6,507 nucleotides of DNA from an uncultured bacterium (GCA_937873545.1 CALMWI010000133.1:1-6507); one strand, 5' to 3'; counted from the first letter of the stretch, positions 1 to 6,291 are shown. Notes: generated by a model not told the origin, from the letters alone. Program-made: numbers and translations.

Positions 1-844
1 CACACCCTTTATCTCCGAAATCTATCTTGTTGAAATATCCTCCCTGGGCAATACACTGAAACATAACCCTTGAAATATCATCCTTAAGTTCGGTTTCATT
101 TCCTGTTTCTTTGACCGATATAAAGACCGGGACAATCTCCCTGAATTCGCCTTTCTGATTTAAGTTGAGTACCTGTTCAGGAACAAATCGTCTTAATATA
201 TCCTTAGGTATCTCTATCTGATCCCTTTTTTCTGAAATTTCCGAAAGATTTTTTAAACAGATGATATTAAAATGGCCGGGTCCGATCTTAGATGTTTCGA
301 TCTTATCAGCCGGTATCAGCTTTAATATATTCTCATCGAGAATTATCTCCATAGAACCGCATAAATGCTCTGATCCTGCACAATAGTCGATGGCTTCTCC
401 TCTAAAGTAATAGGCTTTATGATCCTCATTGCCGATTATTCCGAATTGAACATCGCCATATGACATACCCAGTTTTACTTTTAATTCAAATACACCGAAT
501 TTTGTATGATGCGTGCCTGTCTCTTTGAAAATGTTTATTATTTCTGCTGCGCATGATACAGCCTGCAGAGGTTTGATATTCTCTAAAAACACCACTGTAA
601 ATGCGTCGCCGGCAAATGTGGTAATAAATCCGCATGATGAATAAATACTGCAGATAACAGGCTGAAACACATTATTTATGATCTCTGAAAGTATTTCCGC
701 GCCTTCCTTTCCTTCACGCATCAGACTTTCGGTCATAGCAGTGAACCCGGAAATGTCGAGAAACAGTGTTGAAGCTTTGAAACTGCCTTCGAACTTGTTT
801 CTGCCGTACTTTTCTGAAATAAAATGAGGGATCAGGTTTCGCAT
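1..844 (-). CDS. Soluble-adenylyl-cyclase-like class III nucleotidyl cyclase, 3' end off window
   Basis: The first 281 codons are present; the rest lies beyond the left edge. I translated this strand by hand. Near the N-terminus, FLDISGFTAMTE and FAGDAF carry the two metal-binding aspartates of class III cyclases (D30 and D80). The later stretch KVKLGMSYGDV...AYYFRGEAIDY completes a C1 catalytic domain (about residues 25-190). A second domain begins near residue 225 (VPVFISV, then GGYFNKIDFGDKG), like the C2 domain of soluble adenylyl cyclase. Family members usually continue into an AAA/NACHT-like ATPase and TPR repeats, which cannot be seen here. There is no signal peptide or membrane segment, so it should be cytosolic and make cAMP (cGMP not excluded). 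The start is ATG at 844 with GAGGAG at 856-851, 6 nt upstream. It follows uvrA by 30 nt with no terminator between them, so it is probably its operon partner. Confidence 0.88.
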   Translation of the reverse strand, partial: MRNLIPHFISEKYGRNKFEGSFKASTLFLDISGFTAMTESLMREGKEGAEILSEIINNVFQPVICSIYSSCGFITTFAGDAFTVVFLENIKPLQAVSCAAEIINIFKETGTHHTKFGVFELKVKLGMSYGDVQFGIIGNEDHKAYYFRGEAIDYCAGSEHLCGSMEIILDENILKLIPADKIETSKIGPGHFNIICLKNLSEISEKRDQIEIPKDILRRFVPEQVLNLNQKGEFREIVPVFISVKETGNETELKDDISRVMFQCIAQGGYFNKIDFGDKGC

Positions 845-874
845 TGTTATCTCCTCTTTTTAGCAGGATATGAT

Positions 875-3754
875 CTATTTTGTTTTCTTTCTGTGTTCAA
901 GTTCTTTTTTGACTTCGATCGAGGTATAGCCTTTGCCTGATCTGGCAAGTTCAGGTATAGTTCCTTCAAAAACTATCTTCCCGCCCGTCGGCCCGCCTTC
1001 AGGACCCATGTCGATCACATGATCGCAGTTTACTATTACATCAAGGTTGTGCTCGATTATAATGACAGTGCTTCCAGCATCTCTAAGTTCTTTAAGAACA
1101 TTTAGAAGGTGCTGTATATCTAAAAAATGAAGCCCAGTGGTCGGTTCGTCAAGAATATACACCGTACCGGCTTTTTTCGTTCTTGAAAGTTCTTTTGAGA
1201 GTTTGATCCTCTGAGCTTCTCCCCCTGATAATGTCGTTGAAGGCTGCCCGAGCTTGATATAACCCATCCCTACCTGCATCAGCGTCTGCATTTTGTTTTT
1301 CAAAACAGGAATGTTTTCAAAATACTTGTATGCTTCCTGAACATCCATGTCTAAGATCTCGTTTATGTTCTTATCTTTGAAAGTGGCTTCAAGGGTTTCT
1401 GAATTATATCTTTTTCCTCTACAAACGTCACATTCCACATAAACATCGGCCAGAAAATGCATCTCGATCTTGATGACTCCGCTTCCTTCGCACTTCTCGC
1501 ATCTTCCGCCTTTGACATTGAAGCTGAAACGCGATTTCGTGTACCCGCGCATCCTGGCGAGCTTTGTTTTCGCCATGACATCCCTGATATGGTCGAATGC
1601 GCCGATATAAGTTACCGGATTCGATCTCGGGGTTCTTCCGATCGGGCTCTGGTCTATCTTGATAAGCCTTATGTCGTGTTCCTCGTATCTCAAGCCCAGT
1701 TTATCTTCGAGATAAATATCTTTATATTCATAATCTGATTTAAGATTTGTCGCGTCCTTAAGTTCTTCTTTGTTGGATGCAAGGGTTTTTAACGCGTTGA
1801 ACAGGCTGTCCATTACCAGACTGCTTTTACCTGCGCCCGACACTCCTGTTACGACAGTTATCTTGTTCATCGGAAATTTCACGGTTATATTTTTGAGATT
1901 ATTTGTTTTGCAGCCTGTGATCACTATATTTCCCGAGCTTTCTACGGGATCAAGATCAATATGAACCGATTCCCTTCTGAAAACATAATCTGAAGTATGT
2001 GTTTTTGCTTTTTCCAGCCCATTGAAAGTTCCCGTATAAACGATCTCGCCGCCGTAAATACCCGCCTCTCGTCCGAAGTCCACGACCGTATCGCCTGATT
2101 CGATCGTTTCCCTGTCGTGCTCGACCACTATGACCGTATTTCCCTTTTTCTTGAGTTGGATGAGGTTTTCTAAAAGTCTCTGATTGTCCTTCTGATGAAG
2201 TCCTATGCTGGGCTCGTCGAGAACATAGATCACGCCCGTAAGCCCGCTCGCTATCTGGCTCGCAAGCCTGATCCTTTGCGATTCGCCTCCTGAAAGGCTT
2301 CTCGCGTTCCTGTCCAGAGTCAGATATTTAAGCCCGACATTGACAAGAAATCCGAGCCTTTCTTCCATTTCTTTTAGAAGTTCTTTTACGATGAATTTTT
2401 CTTTTTCGGTCAGACTCTTCGGAAGGTCTTTCACGAACTTGAGCAGCTTATCAATTTCAAGTGTCGTTATTTCATTGATGGTCAGTCCGTTAACGCGCAC
2501 TCCGAGTGATTCCCTCCTCAGCCTCTTTCCTCCGCATGAACTGCATTCCGCGTCGGTCATGAAAACTTCATAATATGTTCTCGCCATATTCGATGATGTC
2601 TCGGTGTATCTGCGCTGTATCATGTTCGCGAGCCCCTCGTATGAAGTCGTTAGGGTGCCGTTAAAAGTTTTGGATGTATATGTCATTGAAAGCTGTTTTT
2701 TCGTTCCGTACATGATCGCTTTTACGGCTTCTTCAGGAATCTGATTGAACGGTGTTTTAGGATCGACTCCGTACGCTTCCATTATCCCTTTTATTTTTTT
2801 GAACTCGATGTTCTGCCCTATTATAAACGGAATCGCTCCTTCCTGTATATTTCTCTTTGGATATTTTACAAGCTTGTTGATATCCACGCGCTTGAAAAAT
2901 CCCAGCCCGTGACAGTCCGGGCACATTCCGGCCGGAGTATTGAAAGAAAACGAGTTGGGTGAAAGATCTGGATAGCTGATATTGCATTTCTGACAGTAGT
3001 TCTTTTCGCTGTACAGGACTTCAGTGTTCGCGTCAAGGTTTCTGACGATCAGATTGCCCTGTGAAAGTTTCAGCGCTGTCTCGATCGACTCCGCGAGCCT
3101 GCTTTTAATATCATCATTCTTCTTCAGCCTGTCAACGACCACGAAAAGCTTATGGAATTTCTTTTCATCGACGGAAATCTCATCATCAAGCATATATTCA
3201 GTGTCATCTATCATCACTCTTACATATCCTTCGGCTTTCAGGAAATCCAATGAATTTTTCAGATTGCCTTTCTGCCTCTGAATATACGGAGACACAACAG
3301 AGAACTTGGTGTTCTCTTTCATGTTTTTCATAACATCGTCTATTATTTCATCAACCGATCTTGATGTGACGTGCTCGCCGCAGCTGTAGCAGTACTGATG
3401 CCCTATCCTCGCGTACATCATTCGGATAAAGTCGAATATTTCCGTGACCGTTCCGACCGTGGAACGCGGATTTGATGACGATGTCTTCTGCTCGATCGAA
3501 ATAGCAGGCGACAATCCCTCGATAGAATCGATCTTCGGTTTTTTCATCACGCCGAGAAATTGTTTTGTATAATTCGACAGAGACTCTACATAACGTCTCT
3601 GACCCTCTGTATATATCGTGTCGAATGCCATCGACGATTTTCCCGAGCCGCTGATGCCTGTGAAAACGATCAGTTTATTTTTCTCAAGCTCGAGGTTAAC
3701 ATGCTTGAGGTTGTGTTCTCCGGCGCCTTTTATAATAAGTTTTTCCGATGCCAT
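875..3754 (-). CDS. uvrA: UvrA, excinuclease ABC subunit A
   Basis: This is the ATPase that, with UvrB, locates bulky DNA lesions in nucleotide excision repair. It has 959 residues, usual for the family, and all signatures are intact. The first ABC half has Walker A GISGSGKS at 33-40, signature LSGGE at 487-491 and Walker B ending D513-E514. The second half has Walker A GVSGAGKS at 637-644, LSGGE at 842-846 and D869-E870. Zinc cysteines are C254/C257/C278/C281 and C752/C755/C775/C778. Two further CxxC pairs (122/125 and 404/407) fit the third zinc module of Bacillus-type UvrA. The phrase IDQSPIGRTPRSNP is also present. An in-frame ATG lies 33 nt upstream at 3787, but 3754 is preferred. AAAGGGG sits 5 nt before it, the protein then begins MASEKLIIKGAGEHNLK as the family does, and the best promoter candidate would start transcription downstream of 3787. 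It is divergent from the 4024 gene. Confidence 0.97.
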   Translation of the reverse strand: MASEKLIIKGAGEHNLKHVNLELEKNKLIVFTGISGSGKSSMAFDTIYTEGQRRYVESLSNYTKQFLGVMKKPKIDSIEGLSPAISIEQKTSSSNPRSTVGTVTEIFDFIRMMYARIGHQYCYSCGEHVTSRSVDEIIDDVMKNMKENTKFSVVSPYIQRQKGNLKNSLDFLKAEGYVRVMIDDTEYMLDDEISVDEKKFHKLFVVVDRLKKNDDIKSRLAESIETALKLSQGNLIVRNLDANTEVLYSEKNYCQKCNISYPDLSPNSFSFNTPAGMCPDCHGLGFFKRVDINKLVKYPKRNIQEGAIPFIIGQNIEFKKIKGIMEAYGVDPKTPFNQIPEEAVKAIMYGTKKQLSMTYTSKTFNGTLTTSYEGLANMIQRRYTETSSNMARTYYEVFMTDAECSSCGGKRLRRESLGVRVNGLTINEITTLEIDKLLKFVKDLPKSLTEKEKFIVKELLKEMEERLGFLVNVGLKYLTLDRNARSLSGGESQRIRLASQIASGLTGVIYVLDEPSIGLHQKDNQRLLENLIQLKKKGNTVIVVEHDRETIESGDTVVDFGREAGIYGGEIVYTGTFNGLEKAKTHTSDYVFRRESVHIDLDPVESSGNIVITGCKTNNLKNITVKFPMNKITVVTGVSGAGKSSLVMDSLFNALKTLASNKEELKDATNLKSDYEYKDIYLEDKLGLRYEEHDIRLIKIDQSPIGRTPRSNPVTYIGAFDHIRDVMAKTKLARMRGYTKSRFSFNVKGGRCEKCEGSGVIKIEMHFLADVYVECDVCRGKRYNSETLEATFKDKNINEILDMDVQEAYKYFENIPVLKNKMQTLMQVGMGYIKLGQPSTTLSGGEAQRIKLSKELSRTKKAGTVYILDEPTTGLHFLDIQHLLNVLKELRDAGSTVIIIEHNLDVIVNCDHVIDMGPEGGPTGGKIVFEGTIPELARSGKGYTSIEVKKELEHRKKTK

Positions 3755-3790
3755 TCTGTCCCCTTTCTGATCCAATAATAAAAACACAGA

Positions 3791-3819
3791 AATATACTCA
3801 ATAACTTGAATATAATAAA
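3791..3819 (-). promoter_or_regulatory. Weak candidate uvrA promoter
   Basis: On the minus strand, TTTATT (3819-3814) and TATATT (3796-3791) are separated by 17 bp. The -10 hexamer is the same as in two other promoters of this window, but the -35 matches TTGACA at only three positions. The DNA here is very AT-rich, so other alignments are possible. Transcription would start near 3784, leaving about a 30-nt leader with the AAAGGGG ribosome binding site. I saw no LexA-type palindrome. Confidence 0.33.
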
Positions 3820-3840
3820 CCTGTTTTTAATAATAATTAA

Positions 3841-3858
3841 TTCACAATCCGTTCACAA
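3841..3858. repeat. TTCACAA direct repeat, 11-bp period
   Basis: Two identical heptamers, TTCACAA at 3841-3847 and 3852-3858, are offset by 11 bp. They end 3 bp before the -35 box of the rightward promoter. One-turn spacing puts both on the same helix face, as expected for an activator site, but a chance match in AT-rich DNA is quite possible. Confidence 0.4.
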
Positions 3859-3861
3859 AAC

Positions 3862-3890
3862 TTGACAAAATAGAATTTTTTATATATATT
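3862..3890 (+). promoter_or_regulatory. Sigma70-type promoter for the 4024 gene
   Basis: A perfect TTGACA (3862-3867) is followed after exactly 17 bp by TATATT (3885-3890). The predicted start of transcription is about 3897, giving a leader of about 127 nt before the ATG at 4024. It is the strongest promoter in the divergent region between uvrA and the secreted-protein gene. Confidence 0.8.
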
Positions 3891-3898
3891 ATATGTCA

Positions 3899-3984
3899 GA
3901 GAAATTTTGTAACTCGGCAAAACCGTTATACTTATAACGCTCCTGTTAGATCAGGAGAGATTTCTTTGCCCTCAAAATTTTCTC
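3899..3984 (+). ncRNA. Structured leader RNA, three-way junction, class unknown
   Basis: The leader folds into nested helices that can be read directly. P1a pairs 3899-3909 with 3973-3984 (11 bp, one bulged U). An internal loop follows (3910-3915 against 3971-3972). P1b pairs GGCAAA 3916-3921 with UUUGCC 3965-3970. The junction holds hairpin P2 (CGUUAU 3924-3929 / AUAACG 3934-3939, loop ACUU) and hairpin P3 (CUCCUG 3940-3945 / CAGGAG 3952-3957, loop UUAGAU), with AGAUUUC (3958-3964) leading back to P1b. The closing pair lies within about two bases of the predicted transcript start. It does not match the conserved cores I know for purine, TPP, c-di-GMP-I or hammerhead RNAs. CUCCU of P3 could instead pair with the AGGAG of the gene's SD (4013-4017), so a translational switch is conceivable. 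The fold is seen in sequence; the function is inferred. Confidence 0.6.
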
Positions 3985-3993
3985 AGAAAAAAG

Positions 3994-4018
3994 TATCCCT
4001 TAGCGGGGATAAAGGAGG
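3994..4018 (+). promoter_or_regulatory. Hairpin abutting the ribosome binding site
   Basis: UAUCCC (3994-3999) pairs with GGGAUA (4006-4011) around loop UUAGCG. The stem ends at the first base of the SD AAAGGAGG (4011-4018), which lies 5 nt from the ATG at 4024. The hairpin leaves GGAGG free, so it may hold the SD open or stack against it rather than block it. Confidence 0.5.
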
Positions 4019-4023
4019 ATAAA

Positions 4024-4374
4024 ATGAAGTTCATGATCGTAATTCTGATGTTATTAACAATGATAACCGCAGGTGCTGAAAGACTCCGGCCTATCGAAAG
4101 CCTCAGAGCAGTCATGACAGACGAACAGGGACTGCCGCTTGATGACGGAAAATATAATGTAACTTTCAAAATTTATAACAGGCAGAAGGACGGCTTTCTG
4201 ATCAGCCAGCACACAGAACTTGTTGAAGCTAAGGACGGAACCTGCAAGTTATGCCATGATAAGCTCAATGATCTTAGGTCAAAAGGGTATAAGGAAGTAT
4301 GGGTATCTACGACAATTGAGAACTATCCTGAAAGCAAATTCAGGATCAGAGTTTTCCTTGATCAGCGTAAATAA
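4024..4374 (+). CDS. Small secreted protein with a single CXXCH, function unknown
   Basis: The product has 116 residues. The N-terminus is a classical signal peptide: K2, a hydrophobic run from 3 to 15, and an AGA cleavage site after A18. The mature part is about 98 residues, probably all beta. LPLDDGKYNVTFKIYN (37-52) and the later FRIRVFL (106-112) recall short exported beta-sandwich proteins in which a 'DGxYxVTFxxY' strand opens the fold. That likeness is from memory and names no function. C74-K-L-C77-H78 matches the haem c attachment motif, but no other haem ligand is evident and the pair could be a disulfide. The start is supported by AAAGGAGG 5 nt upstream. The gene has its own strong promoter, a folded leader and its own terminator, so it is a monocistronic unit. 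Confidence 0.85.
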   Translation: MKFMIVILMLLTMITAGAERLRPIESLRAVMTDEQGLPLDDGKYNVTFKIYNRQKDGFLISQHTELVEAKDGTCKLCHDKLNDLRSKGYKEVWVSTTIENYPESKFRIRVFLDQRK

Positions 4375-4400
4375 CATAAATTAAGCGATATTTTCAAATT

Positions 4401-4429
4401 AAACCTTCCAATTCAGGAAGGTTTTTTTT
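4401..4429 (+). terminator. Rho-independent terminator
   Basis: AAACCTTCC (4401-4409) and GGAAGGTTT (4416-4424) form a perfect stem around the loop AATTCA. The 3' arm runs into eight Ts (4422-4429). It lies 27 nt after the stop codon of the secreted-protein gene and should stop that transcript before miaA. Confidence 0.93.
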
Positions 4430-4434
4430 ATAAT
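4406..4434 (+). promoter_or_regulatory. miaA promoter giving a leaderless transcript
   Basis: A perfect TATAAT occupies 4429-4434; its first T is the last T of the terminator run. Seventeen bp upstream, TTCCAA (4406-4411) is a poor -35 inside the terminator stem. Initiation 7 nt after the -10 would fall on 4441, the A of the miaA ATG. No SD-like sequence lies between 4430 and 4440, which agrees with a leaderless mRNA. Confidence 0.55.
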
Positions 4435-4440
4435 TCAGTT

Positions 4441-5370
4441 ATGAAAAACAATTACAATTTAATAGTCGTGACGGGACCGACAGCGACAGGAAAAACAAGC
4501 CTCGCTGTTCTGATCGCAGAAAAAATGGACGGAGAGATCATCAGCGCTGATTCCAGACAGGTTTACCGGGAAATGAATATCGGAACTGGGAAAGATATCG
4601 AAGAATATCATAGCTTCGGGCACATTATTCCATATCATCTGATAGACATCTGCGATGCCGGCGACGAATATAACGTATTCAGATACCTGAACGATTTCAA
4701 AAATGTTTATAATAACATAATATCAAGAGGGAAACTCCCGGTACTCTGCGGCGGTTCCGGATTGTATATCGAAGCCGTTCTGAAGGATTACAGGCTTCTT
4801 AATGTCCCTGTCGATGAGAAATTGAGAGTAGAGCTTGAAGCCAAATCAGATGAAGAGCTTGCTGAAATGCTTAAGAGCAATGCCGTTGTCCATAATATCT
4901 CAGATACTTCGAACAGGAAGCGCCTGATCAGAGCTGTTGAGATCGCGCTCTATCAGAAGAACAGCACGGTAAAAGACAATGATCTTCCTTCTCTTAACTA
5001 CATAATTTTTGCTGTTGATTTTGAAAGATCAGCCTTAAAAAAAAGAATTACCGACAGGCTACGAAAAAGGCTCAGAAACGGAATGGTCGAAGAAGCTGAT
5101 GCACTTCTAAAACGCGGAATATCAAAAGATAAGCTCGTCTATTACGGGCTCGAATATAAATATCTGGCTGAATACTTAGACGGTCAGTACAGCTATAACG
5201 ATATGTATCAGAAATTAAATTCCGCAATTCACAGATTTTCAAAAAGACAAATGACCTGGTTCAGAAAAATGGAACGCGAAGGGATAAAGATCAACTGGAT
5301 AGACGGCAGTTTGCCTTTATCGGATAAATTAAAAACCGTAATGAACATTCTGGAGAGAGAAAGTGAGTAA
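4441..5370 (+). CDS. miaA: MiaA, tRNA dimethylallyltransferase
   Basis: MiaA transfers the dimethylallyl group of DMAPP to N6 of A37 in tRNAs that read UNN codons, the first step to ms2i6A. The 309 residues are near the usual family length. The P-loop GPTATGKT is at 12-19, the substrate-site DSRQVY begins at D37, and GTGKD is at 48-52. IPYHLIDI (63-70) and GGSGLYI (104-110) are present, and the tRNA-contacting KRQMTWFRK is at 268-276. IPYHLIDI followed by DEYNVF, and the C-terminal YYGLEYKYL, resemble Bacteroidota-type MiaA as I remember it. ATG 4441 is the first usual start codon after the in-frame stop at 4372-4374, and the conserved N-terminus follows at once. There is no SD, so leaderless translation is likely. 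The sirtuin gene overlaps its last 8 bp, indicating an operon with coupled translation. Confidence 0.96.
   Translation: MKNNYNLIVVTGPTATGKTSLAVLIAEKMDGEIISADSRQVYREMNIGTGKDIEEYHSFGHIIPYHLIDICDAGDEYNVFRYLNDFKNVYNNIISRGKLPVLCGGSGLYIEAVLKDYRLLNVPVDEKLRVELEAKSDEELAEMLKSNAVVHNISDTSNRKRLIRAVEIALYQKNSTVKDNDLPSLNYIIFAVDFERSALKKRITDRLRKRLRNGMVEEADALLKRGISKDKLVYYGLEYKYLAEYLDGQYSYNDMYQKLNSAIHRFSKRQMTWFRKMEREGIKINWIDGSLPLSDKLKTVMNILERESE
5351..5357 (+). promoter_or_regulatory. Sirtuin ribosome binding site inside miaA
   Basis: TGGAGAG, within the last codons of miaA, lies 5 nt before the GTG at 5363. It supports that start over any later one, because the Rossmann strand and GAGLSAESG motif follow directly. 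Confidence 0.6.
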
Positions 5371-6070
5371 GGTGTTAATTCTGACCGGAGCCGGATTATC
5401 TGCCGAATCCGGGATAAGAACATTCAGGGATTCCAACGGATTGTGGGAAGAGCATGATGTGATGGAAGTGTGTTCAGTCGAAGGCTGGTTGAGGGACAGA
5501 GAGAAAGTTCTTCATTTTTACGATATGAGGCGAAAAGACAGTGAACATAAAGATCCTAACGCGGCGCATTTCATGATCGCTGAGATGGGACATAAATTCG
5601 GAAAAGAAGTGAGCATTATCACGCAGAATGTTGATGATCTTCTTGAAAAAGCGGGATGCGAAAATGTGATCCACCTTCATGGCAAGCTTAGAGAATTAAG
5701 GTGTGAGATGTGCGGTCATTTGTTTGATATAGGCTACAGGTCAATAAAAGATATACCCGAATGCCCTTCATGTAAAAGTCAAGCTTTAAGACATCATATC
5801 GTCATGTTCGGCGAGCCTGCGCCTTTCTATCAGAAACTGTATAACGAACTGACTTCAACTGAACTGCTTGTTGTTATTGGAACATCAGGCGAAGTGCTGC
5901 CTGTCGATCAGTTCGCATCATATACGAAGTATTCTATTCTGAATAACCTTGAACATTCAATGGCTATAAACCACATGATATTCACTCATACTTTCTATGA
6001 AAAAGCCACAACGGCCGCGCCTAAGATCAAGAAACTTATCGAAAAATATTTCGAGACCGGAAAAGTATGA
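5363..6070 (+). CDS. cobB: CobB-type sirtuin, NAD+-dependent protein-lysine deacylase
   Basis: Sirtuins remove acyl groups from lysine using NAD+, giving nicotinamide and O-acyl-ADP-ribose. The 235 residues include GAGLSAESGIRTFRD (9-23) for NAD+ binding, TQNVDD (87-92), and HLHG with the catalytic H106. Zinc cysteines are C114, C117, C134 and C137, followed by MFGEPAP (148-154) and VIGTSGEVLPV (171-181). Y53 and R56 in FYDMRR match the Tyr-x-x-Arg pair that lets class III sirtuins (E. coli CobB, SIRT5) accept succinyl- and malonyl-lysine. One oddity is TQNVDDLLEKAG, where many relatives have DDLHERAG. The protein is cytosolic, with no signal peptide. It starts with GTG, overlaps miaA by 8 bp and is probably expressed only with it. 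It ends in an ATGA with no obvious intrinsic terminator. Confidence 0.95.
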   Translation: MSKVLILTGAGLSAESGIRTFRDSNGLWEEHDVMEVCSVEGWLRDREKVLHFYDMRRKDSEHKDPNAAHFMIAEMGHKFGKEVSIITQNVDDLLEKAGCENVIHLHGKLRELRCEMCGHLFDIGYRSIKDIPECPSCKSQALRHHIVMFGEPAPFYQKLYNELTSTELLVVIGTSGEVLPVDQFASYTKYSILNNLEHSMAINHMIFTHTFYEKATTAAPKIKKLIEKYFETGKV

Positions 6071-6086
6071 GTTGTCTTTTTCTTTG

Positions 6087-6119
6087 TTACTTTCATTTTG
6101 GACAAGCAAAAGAAAGTAA
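6087..6119. repeat. Long imperfect hairpin after the sirtuin gene
   Basis: TTACTTTC (6087-6094) pairs with GAAAGTAA (6112-6119). After one bulged A, TTTTG (6096-6100) pairs with CAAAA (6107-6111), leaving the loop GACAAG. No T-run follows on either strand, so it is not a standard terminator. The wording resembles an intergenic repeat I have seen in unrelated bacterial genomes, but I cannot verify this, and only one copy is in the window. Confidence 0.55.
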
Positions 6120-6161
6120 GAAAATCTATTTCTGAGCTTAAGAAGTCATTATATCCTAGAC

Positions 6162-6277
6162 GGTACCTGTCTTAGTTTTCCATCGTCGATCACATTATGA
6201 ATCTTCATAATGTCCAAGTGGCAGTCGAAAGAGAAGTCGGCAAATGTCCTGTTTTTACGCTGGTTATTCCGAAATAA
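6162..6277 (+). pseudogene. Remnant of a histidine kinase C-terminus (HATPase end)
   Basis: From 6179 the frame reads SIVDHIMNLHN, then VQVAVE, REVGK and VFTLVIPK, with a stop at 6275-6277. This matches the end of the HATPase domain of sensor histidine kinases, where GTGLGLSIV is followed by a helix, (G)G.I.VES, then G.GS.F...LP. The preceding G2-box codons survive one frame away: GGT ACC TGT CTT AGT from 6162 reads G-T-C-L-S where G-T-G-L-G is expected. So one base has been lost between 6174 and 6179, and both core glycines after the GT are altered. Upstream of 6162 I find no convincing kinase sequence. No start codon or RBS serves this fragment. The assignment rests on motif reading alone. 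Confidence 0.7.
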
Positions 6278-6291
6278 TTTATAATAAAAAA

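Noticed and set aside
1457..3281. Several open frames of 64-93 codons antisense or out of frame to uvrA
   Set aside because: They lie wholly within a complete uvrA with intact motifs, show no recognisable domain and lack convincing ribosome binding sites.
3755..3787. An 11-residue N-terminal extension of UvrA from the ATG at 3787
   Set aside because: It is not family-like, has no clear SD of its own, and the ATG at 3754 has AAAGGGG at ideal spacing.
3755..3861. LexA/SOS box upstream of uvrA
   Set aside because: No CTGT-N8-ACAG or GAAC-N4-GTTC type palindrome could be found; GTGAAC on the minus strand has no matching partner.
3916..3970. Hammerhead ribozyme, suggested by the three-way junction
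   Set aside because: The core elements CUGANGA and GAAA are absent from the junction.
3916..4008. Likeness to a c-di-GMP-I (GEMM) riboswitch through GGCAAAACC and AGCGGGG
   Set aside because: The conserved GACGCAAAGCC segment and the GAAA tetraloop arrangement are missing, and the helices here pair differently.
6067..6135. A 22-codon ORF starting in the ATGA at the sirtuin stop
   Set aside because: Its sequence is simply the hairpin repeat read through, low in complexity and without features of a real small protein.
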